Source: Anaeromyxobacter sp. Fw109-5 (GTDB taxonomy: Bacteria > Myxococcota > Myxococcia > Myxococcales > Anaeromyxobacteraceae). Taken from it: a stretch of DNA of 64,000 nt. The stretch covers positions 2,666,001 through 2,730,000 of the forward strand of contig NC_009675.1 in NCBI RefSeq assembly GCF_000017505.1, read 5' to 3'. The position numbers and the translations under genes are program-made. Positions 39,958 through 47,896 of this stretch are shown in pieces (position 1 is the first letter of the stretch; each line of letters starts with the position of its first letter). The notes under the pieces are model-generated. The model was not told where the DNA came from, did not search any database, and worked only from the letters and a program-made list of their open reading frames with translations.

Positions 39958-40132
39958 CTGATCCAGCTCCGTCCACTGAGCGCGACCGGCTGCTCCGCGC
40001 ACCCTCTGCGCCACGCGGCGCTCATGAAGTCCCGTCAGCGTTAAGGGCCGCGCGCTGCGGTGACGTGGAGCACTTCGCTCGACGCATCCACGGTCCGTGC
40101 GACCCACTTCCCCTTCCGAGGTGGACAAGCGC

Positions 40133-40161
40133 TTGACCCCAGGAGCGTGGCAGCGTACAAG
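40133..40161 (+). promoter_or_regulatory. Sigma-70-type promoter for the small ribbon-helix-helix gene
   Basis: TTGACC (40133-40138) and TACAAG (40156-40161) are separated by 17 nt, with 5/6 and 4/6 matches. The predicted start site is about 25 nt before the ATG. This is one of the clearest promoters in the window. Confidence 0.6.
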
Positions 40162-40191
40162 GTCGCGGTTGTCCCACAGCATGGAGCAGCG

Positions 40192-40407
40192 ATGCCCGGC
40201 ACTGACAAGCGCAAGCAGTCTCTGTACTTCCCCGAGGACATGCTGAACGAGATTCAGGCCGAAGCGAACCGGCAGGACCGGTCGCTCTCGTGGATCGTTC
40301 AGCAGGCCTGGCGCATCGCGCGGGGCGAGATCATGCGGTTCCCCTCGGTGAACGACGTGCTCTCCGGCGTCGCCCGCGAGGACGAGCGCGAGGAAAAGGG
40401 CGGGTAA
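40192..40407 (+). CDS. Small ribbon-helix-helix-like protein
   Basis: The 71-residue product begins MPGTDKRKQSLYFPEDMLNE. An N-terminal basic beta-strand (KRKQSLYFP) is followed by two helices (EDMLNEIQAEANRQDRS, then LSWIVQQAWRIARGEI), the layout of a ribbon-helix-helix DNA-binding dimer. A charged C-terminal tail ends EDEREEKGG. GGAG lies about 6 nt before the ATG. It has its own promoter and terminator, so it is a single-gene unit. It resembles small uncharacterised proteins of myxobacteria. DNA targets are unknown; autoregulation is possible but not shown. Confidence 0.8.
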   Translation: MPGTDKRKQSLYFPEDMLNEIQAEANRQDRSLSWIVQQAWRIARGEIMRFPSVNDVLSGVAREDEREEKGG

Positions 40408-40443
40408 CCGCAACCCTTTTCGGTTCCTTTTCGCTTCTCACGA

Positions 40444-40485
40444 CGCGCCCGCGCCGGGGTCCGGCACGGGCGCGATCCGTTTTTT
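40444..40485 (+). terminator. Intrinsic terminator after the ribbon-helix-helix gene
   Basis: CGCGCCCG (40444-40451) pairs with CGGGCGCG (40467-40474), with further inner pairing, and is followed by six T residues (40480-40485). Confidence 0.85.
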
Positions 40486-40544
40486 GGCACTGGCGCGCTG
40501 AGGGAGATACCCTGGACGGGTAGTTCTCCCCCGCCCCCGCGCCG

Positions 40545-41900
40545 ATGCCCAGACCTCCTCCGCTCGCCGACCCGTCCGTCTCGTCCGACGAACCGCTCAC
40601 CGACGACCTTCACGGCCTGCCTCCCGAGCTGGATGACGAGGAGTTCGACGTCATCGACGGACCCGGCGGCGAGCTACCCACCGGAGACGAGCCGCTGCGC
40701 GGCCGTATGCCGCGGCGCACGGTCCTGCTGGCCGTCCTCGCCGCGGCGGCGGTGACGCTGGTCGCGGGCTCGCTCGTGGGCTACCGCCTCCATCACCGGC
40801 GCGCCGTGTTGCGCGAGGGCCTCGCGCGCGCAGGGGACCTGCTCGTCCTGGACACCTCCGCCGGCTACCGCGACGCCGCCTCGCTGCTCGAGCCGCTCGC
40901 GGAGCTCGACCCGCTCGAGGCGGGCGGAACGCGCGCCTTCGCGCTGGCGATGCTCGCGACCGACTACCGCGACGACGGCGCCGCCCGCGCGGCAGCCGCC
41001 CAGCTCGTCGAGCCGATGCGCGCCCCCGAGGCGCCGCCCCTCGCCCACGCCGCGACGGCAGCGCTCGCGCTCGGCCGCCGCGAGGCAGGCAACGCCATGA
41101 CCGCCGCGACGCGGGCCGGCGCCAACCTCGAGGCGTCCGTCCTCGCGGCCAGGGTCGCGCTCCAGGCGGGCAACCTCGCCGCAGCGGAGGAGCCTCTCGC
41201 CGCGGCCGCCGCGGCCGGCCGACCCGCCGCGCTGGCGCTGCGTGGCGACGTGCTGCGCCGCACGCGCCGCGATCTCGGCCAGGCGCGGGCCTCGTACGCG
41301 GCCGCGCTTTCCGCCTCGCCGCTGCACCCGCGCGCGTCCTACGGCCTGGCGAAGCTCGCGCTGTCCGGGCACGCCACGCCGGCGGAAGCGGAGAGCGCGC
41401 TGCGCCGCCTGCTCGCCGATCGCGAGCGGACCCCCGCGCCCGAGCGGGGACGTGCGGCGCTGCACCTCGCGGCGCTGCACCTTCGCGCCGGGGATCGCGC
41501 GGGTGCTCACAAGGCGCTCGACGGCGCCGGCCTCGACCGGGCAGCGCGTACCTGGGCCGAGCGTGCCGCAGCGGTCTCGGCCGCGCAGCGCGGCAGCTAC
41601 CGCGCCGTCGAGGGCGCGCCGGCAGGAATCCGGAGCGCCTCCGACGACGACCCGCCGCTGCTCGCCGCGATCGCGCCCGCTCCACCTCGGCCGGCCCCAG
41701 CGGCCGCGCCGAGACCTGTCGTGAAGAAGCAGGCGAAGGTCGCTGCGAGCCGCACGAAGGCGAAGGCGTCCGCGAAGCGACCTTCGGTGAAGCCCAGCGG
41801 CTCCCGCTCCACCCAGAAGCAGCCCGCCGCCGCGCCCTCCAGGCGCAAGGCGACGGCGGCGAAGCGTCCCTCGACCGGCGCGTCCTCGACGCGGCGCTAG
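40545..41900 (+). CDS. Membrane-anchored TPR-like protein with basic C-terminal tail, function unknown
   Basis: The 451-residue product has an acidic cytoplasmic N-terminus (about 1-55) and one transmembrane helix (about 59-78; TVLLAVLAAAAVTLVAGSLV). A long Ala-rich helical-repeat region follows (about 85-345) with TPR-like units such as GQARASYAAALSASPLHPRA. The C-terminus is rich in Lys, Ala, Pro and Ser (about 370-451), resembling histone H1-like or nucleic-acid-binding tails. The topology would place repeats and tail outside the cytoplasm, which is odd for a nucleic-acid-binding tail; a cell-wall role is equally possible. I do not recognise an ortholog. Confidence 0.7.
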   Translation: MPRPPPLADPSVSSDEPLTDDLHGLPPELDDEEFDVIDGPGGELPTGDEPLRGRMPRRTVLLAVLAAAAVTLVAGSLVGYRLHHRRAVLREGLARAGDLLVLDTSAGYRDAASLLEPLAELDPLEAGGTRAFALAMLATDYRDDGAARAAAAQLVEPMRAPEAPPLAHAATAALALGRREAGNAMTAATRAGANLEASVLAARVALQAGNLAAAEEPLAAAAAAGRPAALALRGDVLRRTRRDLGQARASYAAALSASPLHPRASYGLAKLALSGHATPAEAESALRRLLADRERTPAPERGRAALHLAALHLRAGDRAGAHKALDGAGLDRAARTWAERAAAVSAAQRGSYRAVEGAPAGIRSASDDDPPLLAAIAPAPPRPAPAAAPRPVVKKQAKVAASRTKAKASAKRPSVKPSGSRSTQKQPAAAPSRRKATAAKRPSTGASSTRR

Positions 41901-42261
41901 GAGCGCTCGACCCGAGCGATCGCGAGCAGCGCCTCGAGGCGAGCGTTCGCGTCGCCGCCGATAGGCGCGCCCGACGGGGCAGCAGCGACAGCCCGCCGGG
42001 GAAGCCATCCGCCAGCGTTCGGAGCGCGTCGCTCGGCGCGCGTGCAGCCCGATGGCGCGGCAGGTGCCCTCCCGGCGAGCCGACGACCGGCGCCCGGCCC
42101 GGATTGCTCGGGCGCCTGGCACGTCCCTGCCTCCCCAGCGGGCACGGCGCCGCTCCACCTCACTGGAATGCGCGTGTCTCGGGCACTCCGCGCGCGGCAT
42201 GCGGGCTGCAACCGGGGACCCCAAACGTGCTCGGGCCACTGGTGGCCACCGGAGGACTCCT
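41901..42261. other. Intergenic region with no recognised gene
   Basis: This 361-bp stretch lies between the TPR-like gene and amtB. It contains the amtB ribosome site (GGAGG at 42251-42255) and an imperfect sigma-54-like sequence near 42117-42130 whose GG-to-GC spacing is one base short. No coding frame or RNA gene was recognised. Confidence 0.5.
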
Positions 42262-43629
42262 TTGAGAAAGCTGCTCTTCGCCCTCGCCGCCGCGCTCCCC
42301 TCGGCGGCGCTCGCGGCCGACGGGATCGACACCGGCGACACCGCCCTCCTGCTCGTCAGCGCGGGGCTCGTGATGCTCATGACGCCCGGGCTCGCGTTCT
42401 TCTACGGGGGGCTCGTCCGGGCGAAGAACGTCGTCCACACCATGAACCTCTCCATCGTCGTGATGGGGATCGCGGGCGTGCTGTGGGCGCTCGTCGGCTA
42501 CAGCATCGCGTTCTCCCCCGGAGGCGCGCTCGACGCGGTGGTGGGCGGGCTCGGGTGGATCGGGCTGCGCGGCGTCGGCGGCGTCCCGGAGGCCTCGCTC
42601 GCCGCGACCGTCCCGCACTCCGCGTTCATGCTGTTCCAGGGGATGTTCGCCGTCATCACGCCGGCGCTCATCTCCGGGGCGATCGTCGAGCGCGTCCGCA
42701 TGAAGCCCTACGTCCTGTTCGTCGCCTTGTGGAGCCTCGTCGTGTACGCGCCGGTCGCTCACTGGGTCTGGGCCCCCGGCGGCTGGCTGCGGGGGATGGG
42801 CGTGCTGGACTTCGCGGGCGGGACGGTGGTCCACATCAACGCCGCCGCGGCCGCGCTCGTGGCGGCGTTCCTGCTCGGCAAGCGCCGCGGGCTAAGGACG
42901 CCCACGGTGTTGCCGCACAACGTCCCCTTCGCCACCCTGGGCATGGGCCTGCTCTGGTTCGGCTGGCTGGGCTTCAACGGGGGGAGCGCGCTCGGCGCGA
43001 ACGGCCTCGCGTCGTCGGCGTTCGTGAACACCTTCTTCGCGCCCGCCGCCGCGGCGCTGACGTGGGGACTCGTCGAGCTCTTCCGGCACGGCAAGATGTC
43101 CGGCGTCGGGCTCGCCTCCGGCGCCGTGGCGGGCATGGTCGCCATCACGCCGGCCGCCGGCTTCGTCCCTGCGATCTCCAGCCTCGCCATCGGCGCGCTC
43201 GCCGCGCTCGCCTCCTTCGGCGCGGTGCGCCTGCGCCCGAAGCTCGGGCTCGACGACTCGCTCGACGTGTTCGCGGTGCACGGCGTCGCGGCCACCCTCG
43301 GCGCGCTCCTCACCGGCGCGTTCGCGTCCACCGCCGTGAACCCGGCCGGCGCGGACGGGAGCCTCGCGCTGATCGGGAAGCAGGCCGTGGGCGTGGTCGT
43401 CACGATGATCTACTCGGGTGGCCTCTCGTTCGCGCTCCTCAAGCTCGTGTCCGTCGTGTCGCCGCTGCGCGCCGACGAGCAGGACGAGTGGACCGGCCTC
43501 GACCAGACCGAGGCCGGCGAGCGCGGGTACATCACCGCCGACCTCGAGTCGTCGCCCGGCACCGCGTTCGCTCCGCACCACGCCGCGCCGGTCGCGCGGC
43601 CTCATCCGGCGGGGCCCACGGCGGCGTAG
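42262..43629 (+). CDS. amtB: Ammonium channel AmtB
   Basis: The 455-residue product starts at TTG 42262, six nt after GGAGG, and has a signal peptide (LRKLLFALAAALPSAALAAD) followed by about 11 membrane helices. Family motifs are FFYGGLVRAKNVVHTM, the conserved twin pore histidines in VVHINAAAAAL (H191) and FAVHGVAATLG (H340), and LWFGWLGFNGGSAL. It conducts ammonium or ammonia across the inner membrane. The C-terminal tail (about 410-455) is polar. No glnK is adjacent, unusual for amtB. A perfect terminator follows. Confidence 0.95.
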   Translation: MRKLLFALAAALPSAALAADGIDTGDTALLLVSAGLVMLMTPGLAFFYGGLVRAKNVVHTMNLSIVVMGIAGVLWALVGYSIAFSPGGALDAVVGGLGWIGLRGVGGVPEASLAATVPHSAFMLFQGMFAVITPALISGAIVERVRMKPYVLFVALWSLVVYAPVAHWVWAPGGWLRGMGVLDFAGGTVVHINAAAAALVAAFLLGKRRGLRTPTVLPHNVPFATLGMGLLWFGWLGFNGGSALGANGLASSAFVNTFFAPAAAALTWGLVELFRHGKMSGVGLASGAVAGMVAITPAAGFVPAISSLAIGALAALASFGAVRLRPKLGLDDSLDVFAVHGVAATLGALLTGAFASTAVNPAGADGSLALIGKQAVGVVVTMIYSGGLSFALLKLVSVVSPLRADEQDEWTGLDQTEAGERGYITADLESSPGTAFAPHHAAPVARPHPAGPTAA

Positions 43630-43654
43630 CCCCCCCTCCGCCGCCGCCGGCTCG

Positions 43655-43689
43655 ACGGCCCGTCCGCTCCGCGCGGACGGGCCGTTTTT
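43655..43689 (+). terminator. Intrinsic terminator after amtB
   Basis: A 13-bp perfect stem, ACGGCCCGTCCGC (43655-43667) with GCGGACGGGCCGT (43673-43685), has a 5-nt loop and ends in a T-tract. Confidence 0.9.
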
Positions 43690-43887
43690 CGCTGGGTGAA
43701 CGTCGGCCCGCGGAGCCGCTCCGCGGCGCCCGTTTGCGCACCCCTCGCGCAGCAGCTTGCCCGACCGCCGCGCACGCGCGCGCCTGCGCGCGCCGAAACG
43801 GCCGGAAGGGCGCTCCCCCGGGTCGGCATGCACGGTGCAGTGGGAGCGATCGTCGGTTCACCCAACCTATTCCCGGAGGACATCTCG

Positions 43888-44649
43888 ATGAAGACCGCTG
43901 TCAGGGCGCTCCTCGCCGCCGCGCTCGTCGCCGCCGCGCAGGGCGCCCGCGCGACGCCGTCCACCGTCGTCTGGACGCCCGCGACCACGTACACCCAGCC
44001 GTATCTCGTCCCGCACCTCACCTACGACACGTACGTCTCCGAGAGGAGCGGGCTGGCCAACACGTACGGCCTCACGCTGGGCGTGCTTCCTTCCTCCGCC
44101 GTGCTCCAGGGCGAGGTCGGCTTCGACCTCTTCTACCCTGGCCTGACCACCGCGGACGGGCTGCAGCTGAACGGGAAGCTGACGCTGCCCGAGGGCCTCG
44201 CGGGCGCGTGGCAGCCGGCGCTGTCCGTCGGCATCGCCAACGCGGGGTTCCAGGAGGACGTGTCGGACTACCACCTGCTGCACGCGACCCTGAGCAAGGC
44301 GACGCCCGTCGGGACCCTCGGCGTGGGCGGCTACTACGGCGCGGGCAGCGAGGCGCTCTGGTCCGGCTCCGGCGGCGTCGAGCGGGCCGGGTTCATGGCG
44401 AGCTACGTGAGCCCGGACATCAAGGTCGGCCTCCCCGGCATCGACAAGCTGTCCGTCCTCGCCGACGTCGCCACCGGTGAGAACTGGATGGGCGCCGTGA
44501 GCGGGGCGGTCGCCGTCTACTTCACGCCGAACGTCTCGCTCCTCACCGGCCCGGTCTTCTTCCTGGACACGGACCTCTACGACTCGACCCTGGGGCAGGA
44601 CTGGATGTGGACGGCGCAGATCGACGTCGACATCCCGTTCATGAAGTAG
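43888..44649 (+). CDS. Predicted outer-membrane beta-barrel protein
   Basis: The 253-residue product starts at ATG 43888 behind GGAGGA. It has a signal peptide (MKTAVRALLAAALVAAAQGARA). The mature part alternates short amphipathic strands and Gly/Asp/Asn turns (GLTLGVLPSSAVLQGEVGFD, WQPALSVGIANAGF, AVSGAVAVYFTPNVSLLTGP) and ends WTAQIDVDIPFMK. This suggests an 8-12-strand barrel; strand count is not certain. It is downstream of amtB but separated by a terminator, so a functional link to ammonium uptake is a guess. Confidence 0.75.
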   Translation: MKTAVRALLAAALVAAAQGARATPSTVVWTPATTYTQPYLVPHLTYDTYVSERSGLANTYGLTLGVLPSSAVLQGEVGFDLFYPGLTTADGLQLNGKLTLPEGLAGAWQPALSVGIANAGFQEDVSDYHLLHATLSKATPVGTLGVGGYYGAGSEALWSGSGGVERAGFMASYVSPDIKVGLPGIDKLSVLADVATGENWMGAVSGAVAVYFTPNVSLLTGPVFFLDTDLYDSTLGQDWMWTAQIDVDIPFMK

Positions 44650-44675
44650 CCCGGCGCGCCGTCCGGCGCTCGCCA

Positions 44676-44708
44676 CGCGGGGCGCCTCCGGCGACGGGGC
44701 GCCCCGCG
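44676..44708. terminator. Hairpin between convergent genes
   Basis: CGCGGGGCGCC (44676-44686) pairs with GGCGCCCCGCG (44698-44708) around an 11-nt loop. It sits between the convergent barrel gene and the PilZ gene. It lacks a T-tract. Confidence 0.45.
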
Positions 44709-44724
44709 CTCGCCTCCGGAGCGC

Positions 44725-45213
44725 TCAAGGCGTGAGCTGCGCGAGCAGCGTGTCGAACACGAAGAGCTCGACCCGCTCCTTCTCCTCGGGGGAGAGCCCG
44801 ATCGACTGGAAGGAGACGCGCACGTTCCCGCCGTTGGGCTTCGCGTCCGTCACCCGGGCGCTGCCCGCGAGCGCCTCCGCGCCGGGGATGCGCAGCGAGA
44901 AGCGCACCTCCTCGCCGAGCGGCGGCGCCTTGGCGAGCAGGCAGGAGAAGCCGCCCGACGAGACGTCGAGCGTGATGGCGCGCTCGCGTGAGGTGTGGAG
45001 GTCGAGGTCGAGCTGCAGCGCGCGCGCGACCCGGATCGCCTGGCGCGGCGGGAGTCCCTGGGCGACCGTGAGCCGCTGCGCCGCGAGCAGCGCGCGGGCG
45101 AGCTCGTCGCGGCCGGCCCGGTACTCGTCGAGCTCTACCGCGGCCAGCGCGCCCTTGCGGGCCTTCTCGTGAAGGGTGCGGAAGGCTGCGAGCCAGGCGG
45201 CGAGGGTGGTCAA
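44725..45213 (-). CDS. PilZ domain protein
   Basis: The 162-residue product has an N-terminal helical segment (about 1-60) and a PilZ domain (about 65-160). The domain includes RVARALQLDLDLHTSRERAI, DVSSGGFSCLL (matching the D/NxSxxG motif) and a second half with VRVSFQSIGLSPEEKERVELF. The upstream RxxxR part of a c-di-GMP site is only partly evident, so binding is likely but unproven. It lies 120 nt downstream of kce on the same strand and may be read through from the kam operon. Confidence 0.85.
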   Translation of the reverse strand: MTTLAAWLAAFRTLHEKARKGALAAVELDEYRAGRDELARALLAAQRLTVAQGLPPRQAIRVARALQLDLDLHTSRERAITLDVSSGGFSCLLAKAPPLGEEVRFSLRIPGAEALAGSARVTDAKPNGGNVRVSFQSIGLSPEEKERVELFVFDTLLAQLTP

Positions 45214-45333
45214 GGGCGTCGCTCCAGGTGGCGCCGCGAGGCGCGTGCGAGAAGCGTCGGACGCTAGCGCCGCGCCGGCCGGATCGTCAAGCGCCGCGCA
45301 GGTCCGCCGGGCGCGCGCGCGGGCCCGGCCCGC

Positions 45334-46152
45334 TCAGGCGATCCCGAGGAGCCGGCGCGCCTCCGCGGGCGCGGCCGGCTCTCGCCCGGCGCGCTGCGCG
45401 AGCTTCACTGCGAGTGACACGAGCTCGTCCGAACCCTTCGCGAGCACCCCCTTCGCGGCGAACAGGTTGTCCTCGAGACCCACGCGCACGTGGCCGCCCA
45501 GCGCGAGCGCGAGCTCCGCCATGGGCAGCTGGAAGCGTCCCACGCCGGCGATGCTCCAGTGCGTCGGCTCGGGGAGCCCCTCGAGCAGGAACCTCACGTT
45601 CCGCTCGCTCGCCGACATGCCGCCGGGGACGCCCAGCACGAGCTGCACGTGGTAGGGGGCCGTGAGGTGCTTCTTCTCGAGGAGCCAGCGCAGCGTGTCG
45701 AGCATCCCCGCGTCGTAGACCTCGCACTCGGGGACGAGCCGCCGCTCGCGCAGGCGGCCTGCGATGCGGACGATGTCGGGCCGCGTGTTCTGGAACACCT
45801 CGTCCCCGAAGTTCATGGTGCCGAGGTTCAAGGTGCCCATCTCCGCGCCGTCCACGAGCGAGCCGAGCCGCTCGTCCACCGGCATCCCCACCGCCCCGCC
45901 GGTGGAGCACTGGATCACCACGTCGCTGCCCGCCTGGCGGATCCGGTCGATGATCTCGCGGAAGTGCTCGGGGCGCTGGGAGGGCCGGCCGTCGGGCCAG
46001 CGCGCGTGGAGGTGGACCGCCGCGGCCCCGGCGCGCCACGCGTCCACCGCCGCCTGGGCGATCTCCGCGGGCGTGTACGGCACGGCGGGGTTCTGCTCCC
46101 GGGTCACCTCGGCGCCGACGACGGCGGCGGTGACGATCACCTTCTCGGCCAT
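45334..46152 (-). CDS. kce: 3-keto-5-aminohexanoate cleavage enzyme (BKACE family)
   Basis: The 272-residue TIM-barrel enzyme cleaves 3-keto-5-aminohexanoate with acetyl-CoA to acetoacetate and 3-aminobutyryl-CoA in anaerobic lysine degradation. Family features are VTREQNPAVPYTPAEIA near the N-terminus, the zinc-ligand pair HLH (48-50), and GTLNLGTMNFGDEVFQNT. HVRVGLEDNLFAAKGVLAKG, which holds a conserved Glu ligand, is also present. Substrate assignment rests on its place in an operon with kamD, kamE and kal. It is 30 nt after kal. Confidence 0.93.
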   Translation of the reverse strand: MAEKVIVTAAVVGAEVTREQNPAVPYTPAEIAQAAVDAWRAGAAAVHLHARWPDGRPSQRPEHFREIIDRIRQAGSDVVIQCSTGGAVGMPVDERLGSLVDGAEMGTLNLGTMNFGDEVFQNTRPDIVRIAGRLRERRLVPECEVYDAGMLDTLRWLLEKKHLTAPYHVQLVLGVPGGMSASERNVRFLLEGLPEPTHWSIAGVGRFQLPMAELALALGGHVRVGLEDNLFAAKGVLAKGSDELVSLAVKLAQRAGREPAAPAEARRLLGIA

Positions 46153-46182
46153 GTGGCCTCCCCTCGCGGCCCGCCGGCGCCG

Positions 46183-46581
46183 CTAGCGCGCGGTCCGCTG
46201 CTTGTCCTTGGGCACGACGCAGGTGCCGCTCGCCCGGCAGACCACCACCGGCGCCGCGAGCACCTCCGCGGCGCTGTCCGAGAGGTCCCGCCGCGGCGCG
46301 ATGACCTTGCGCGCCTCGAACCTCATGGCGCGCGAGGTGGCCCCCGCCCTCACGATCTCGCCCTCCGCCTCGACGTAGTCCCCGGCGTACACGGGGGCGA
46401 GGAACTCCACCGCGTCGTAGGCGCGGAAGAGGCCCTCGTCGCCGTCGTGGCGCACGAGGAGCTCGGTCGCGACGTCGCCGAACAGGGCGAGCATGCGCGC
46501 CCCGTCCACCAGGTCGCCGCCGTAGTGCGCGTCGGCCTGCGACATGCGCAGCCGGAGGGTGACCTTCTCGTTGAGCGGCAT
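46183..46581 (-). CDS. kal: 3-aminobutyryl-CoA ammonia-lyase (hotdog fold)
   Basis: The 132-residue hotdog protein should remove ammonia from 3-aminobutyryl-CoA to give crotonyl-CoA. Visible features are [20 protein letters not shown], an early active-site segment, and [19 protein letters not shown], typical of hotdog CoA enzymes. Its ATG overlaps the kamE stop as ATGA, so it is translationally coupled. Assignment relies on operon context, since hotdog proteins are hard to separate by sequence alone. Confidence 0.88.
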   Translation of the reverse strand: MPLNEKVTLRLRMSQADAHYGGDLVDGARMLALFGDVATELLVRHDGDEGLFRAYDAVEFLAPVYAGDYVEAEGEIVRAGATSRAMRFEARKVIAPRRDLSDSAAEVLAAPVVVCRASGTCVVPKDKQRTAR

Positions 46582-47348
46582 CAGTGCATCTCCTTGCCCA
46601 TGCGCTTCAGGACCGCCCCGACGACGAAGTTCGCCACCTCCGACGGCCGCGTCCCCGGCCCGAAGCCGGCGTCGTAGCCGAGCTCGACGGCCAGGCGGTG
46701 GTCGATGCGGGGCCCGCCCAGGATGGCGGTCACCTGGCCCCGGATCCCGAGCCGCTCGAGCTCGACGATGAGCTGGCGCGCGTTCTCCTTGTGGACGTCG
46801 CGCTGCGTGACGACCTGGGAGACGAGCACGGCGTCCGCGTGGCGGTCCCTGCAGACGCGCGCGAGCTGCGCGTTCTCCACCTGGGCGCCGAGGTTCGCCG
46901 CCTCGAAGCAGGCGTAGCGCTCGAGGCCGTAGTCACCCGCGAACCCCTTCATGTTCATGATCGCGTCGATCCCGACCGCGTGCGCGTCGGAGCCGGTGCA
47001 GGCGCCGATCACCACGATGCGCCGGCCGACCTCGCGCGCGGCGTACTCGTTCAGCTCGTCGAAGCCCTTCTTGCGGACCACGACCTCGGGGACGGTGAGC
47101 GCGCCGTAGTCCACCGACACCGAGGTGCGGCCGTACACGACGAAGAAGGTGTAGCGCTCCGCCGCCGCCTCCATCGCCGCGACGTGCACCTGCTCCATGC
47201 CCATCTTGCGGGCGACCTCGGCCGCCGCCTCCCGCGCGCGCTCGCCCGGCGGGACGGGGAGGACGAACGAGAGCTGCACGACGCCGTCGTCGCGCCGGTC
47301 GCCGTAGGGGCGGACGATCTGCCCGGGCTCCCAGTCGTGCGGCCTCAT
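46581..47348 (-). CDS. kamE: Lysine 5,6-aminomutase, beta (B12-binding) subunit
   Basis: The 255-residue subunit binds adenosylcobalamin for the radical 5,6-amino shift of beta-lysine or lysine. The B12 motif DxHxxG is DAHAVG (121-126), and the conserved lysine of [15 protein letters not shown] (K134) corresponds to the PLP-binding lysine of the family. The ATG at 47348 is 2 nt after the upstream lipoprotein stop. The GTG at 47354 is an alternative start. Confidence 0.95.
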   Translation of the reverse strand: MRPHDWEPGQIVRPYGDRRDDGVVQLSFVLPVPPGERAREAAAEVARKMGMEQVHVAAMEAAAERYTFFVVYGRTSVSVDYGALTVPEVVVRKKGFDELNEYAAREVGRRIVVIGACTGSDAHAVGIDAIMNMKGFAGDYGLERYACFEAANLGAQVENAQLARVCRDRHADAVLVSQVVTQRDVHKENARQLIVELERLGIRGQVTAILGGPRIDHRLAVELGYDAGFGPGTRPSEVANFVVGAVLKRMGKEMH

Positions 47349-47350
47349 GC

Positions 47351-47896
47351 TCACGCGCGCCCTCCGATCTTGGCGCTCTGCACGAGCGCCCGGTAGGCCT
47401 CCACGGCCTCCGCGCTCGCCGGCGTGCGGGCGGTGAAGAAGAGCTGGTACTGCGTGCCGCCGTCGCAGGCGGCGTACGCCCAGACGTGCCAGCCGCCGGA
47501 GTCGCCCTCCAGCGTGACGGCCGGCACGCCGGCGAGCCGCGTCGGGTGGCGGCGGACGCGCTCCAGCGCGGCGCCCCGCTTCAGGAACTCCTCCGCGCCC
47601 GCGAGGCAGGCCTGCTCGTCGGCGTAGGCCGTCGTCGCGGTGGAGATCTCCATGCGGGCCGAGTCGTCGGGCGCCTCCAGCGTCATGTGCTGGTCGCCCC
47701 CCGACGCGCGCCAGGCCGCGGGCGCCTCGAAGTGGAGGGCGCGCACGGAGTAGACGAGCCATCCGTCGCGACCGCTCGGCGCGCCCTTCGGCGCGCCCGA
47801 GAGCGCCTGGCGGACGCCGGCGCAGCCGGAGAGCATCGCGACCGCGGCGCAGAGCAGCACCGCGGCGGCGCGCGGGGAAGACGCAGGGCGGCTCAT
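47351..47896 (-). CDS. Small lipoprotein inserted in the lysine operon, function unknown
   Basis: The 181-residue product has a lipoprotein signal (MSRPASSPRAAAVLLCAAVA, then MLSGC; lipobox LSG|C25). The mature domain (WLVYSVRALHFEAPAAWRAS, MTLEAPDDSARMEISTATT, GGWHVWAYAACDGGTQYQLF) resembles small DcrB- or PsbP-like surface lipoprotein folds, by pattern only. Its ATG overlaps the kamD stop by ATGA geometry, and its stop is 2 nt before kamE. It is therefore translated between the two aminomutase subunits. I know of no such gene in standard lysine fermentation operons. Confidence 0.85.
   Translation of the reverse strand: MSRPASSPRAAAVLLCAAVAMLSGCAGVRQALSGAPKGAPSGRDGWLVYSVRALHFEAPAAWRASGGDQHMTLEAPDDSARMEISTATTAYADEQACLAGAEEFLKRGAALERVRRHPTRLAGVPAVTLEGDSGGWHVWAYAACDGGTQYQLFFTARTPASAEAVEAYRALVQSAKIGGRA

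Noticed and set aside
42117-42130. Sigma-54-like promoter before amtB
   Set aside because: TGGCAC and TGC elements are present, but the GG-to-GC spacing is 9 rather than the strict 10 nt.
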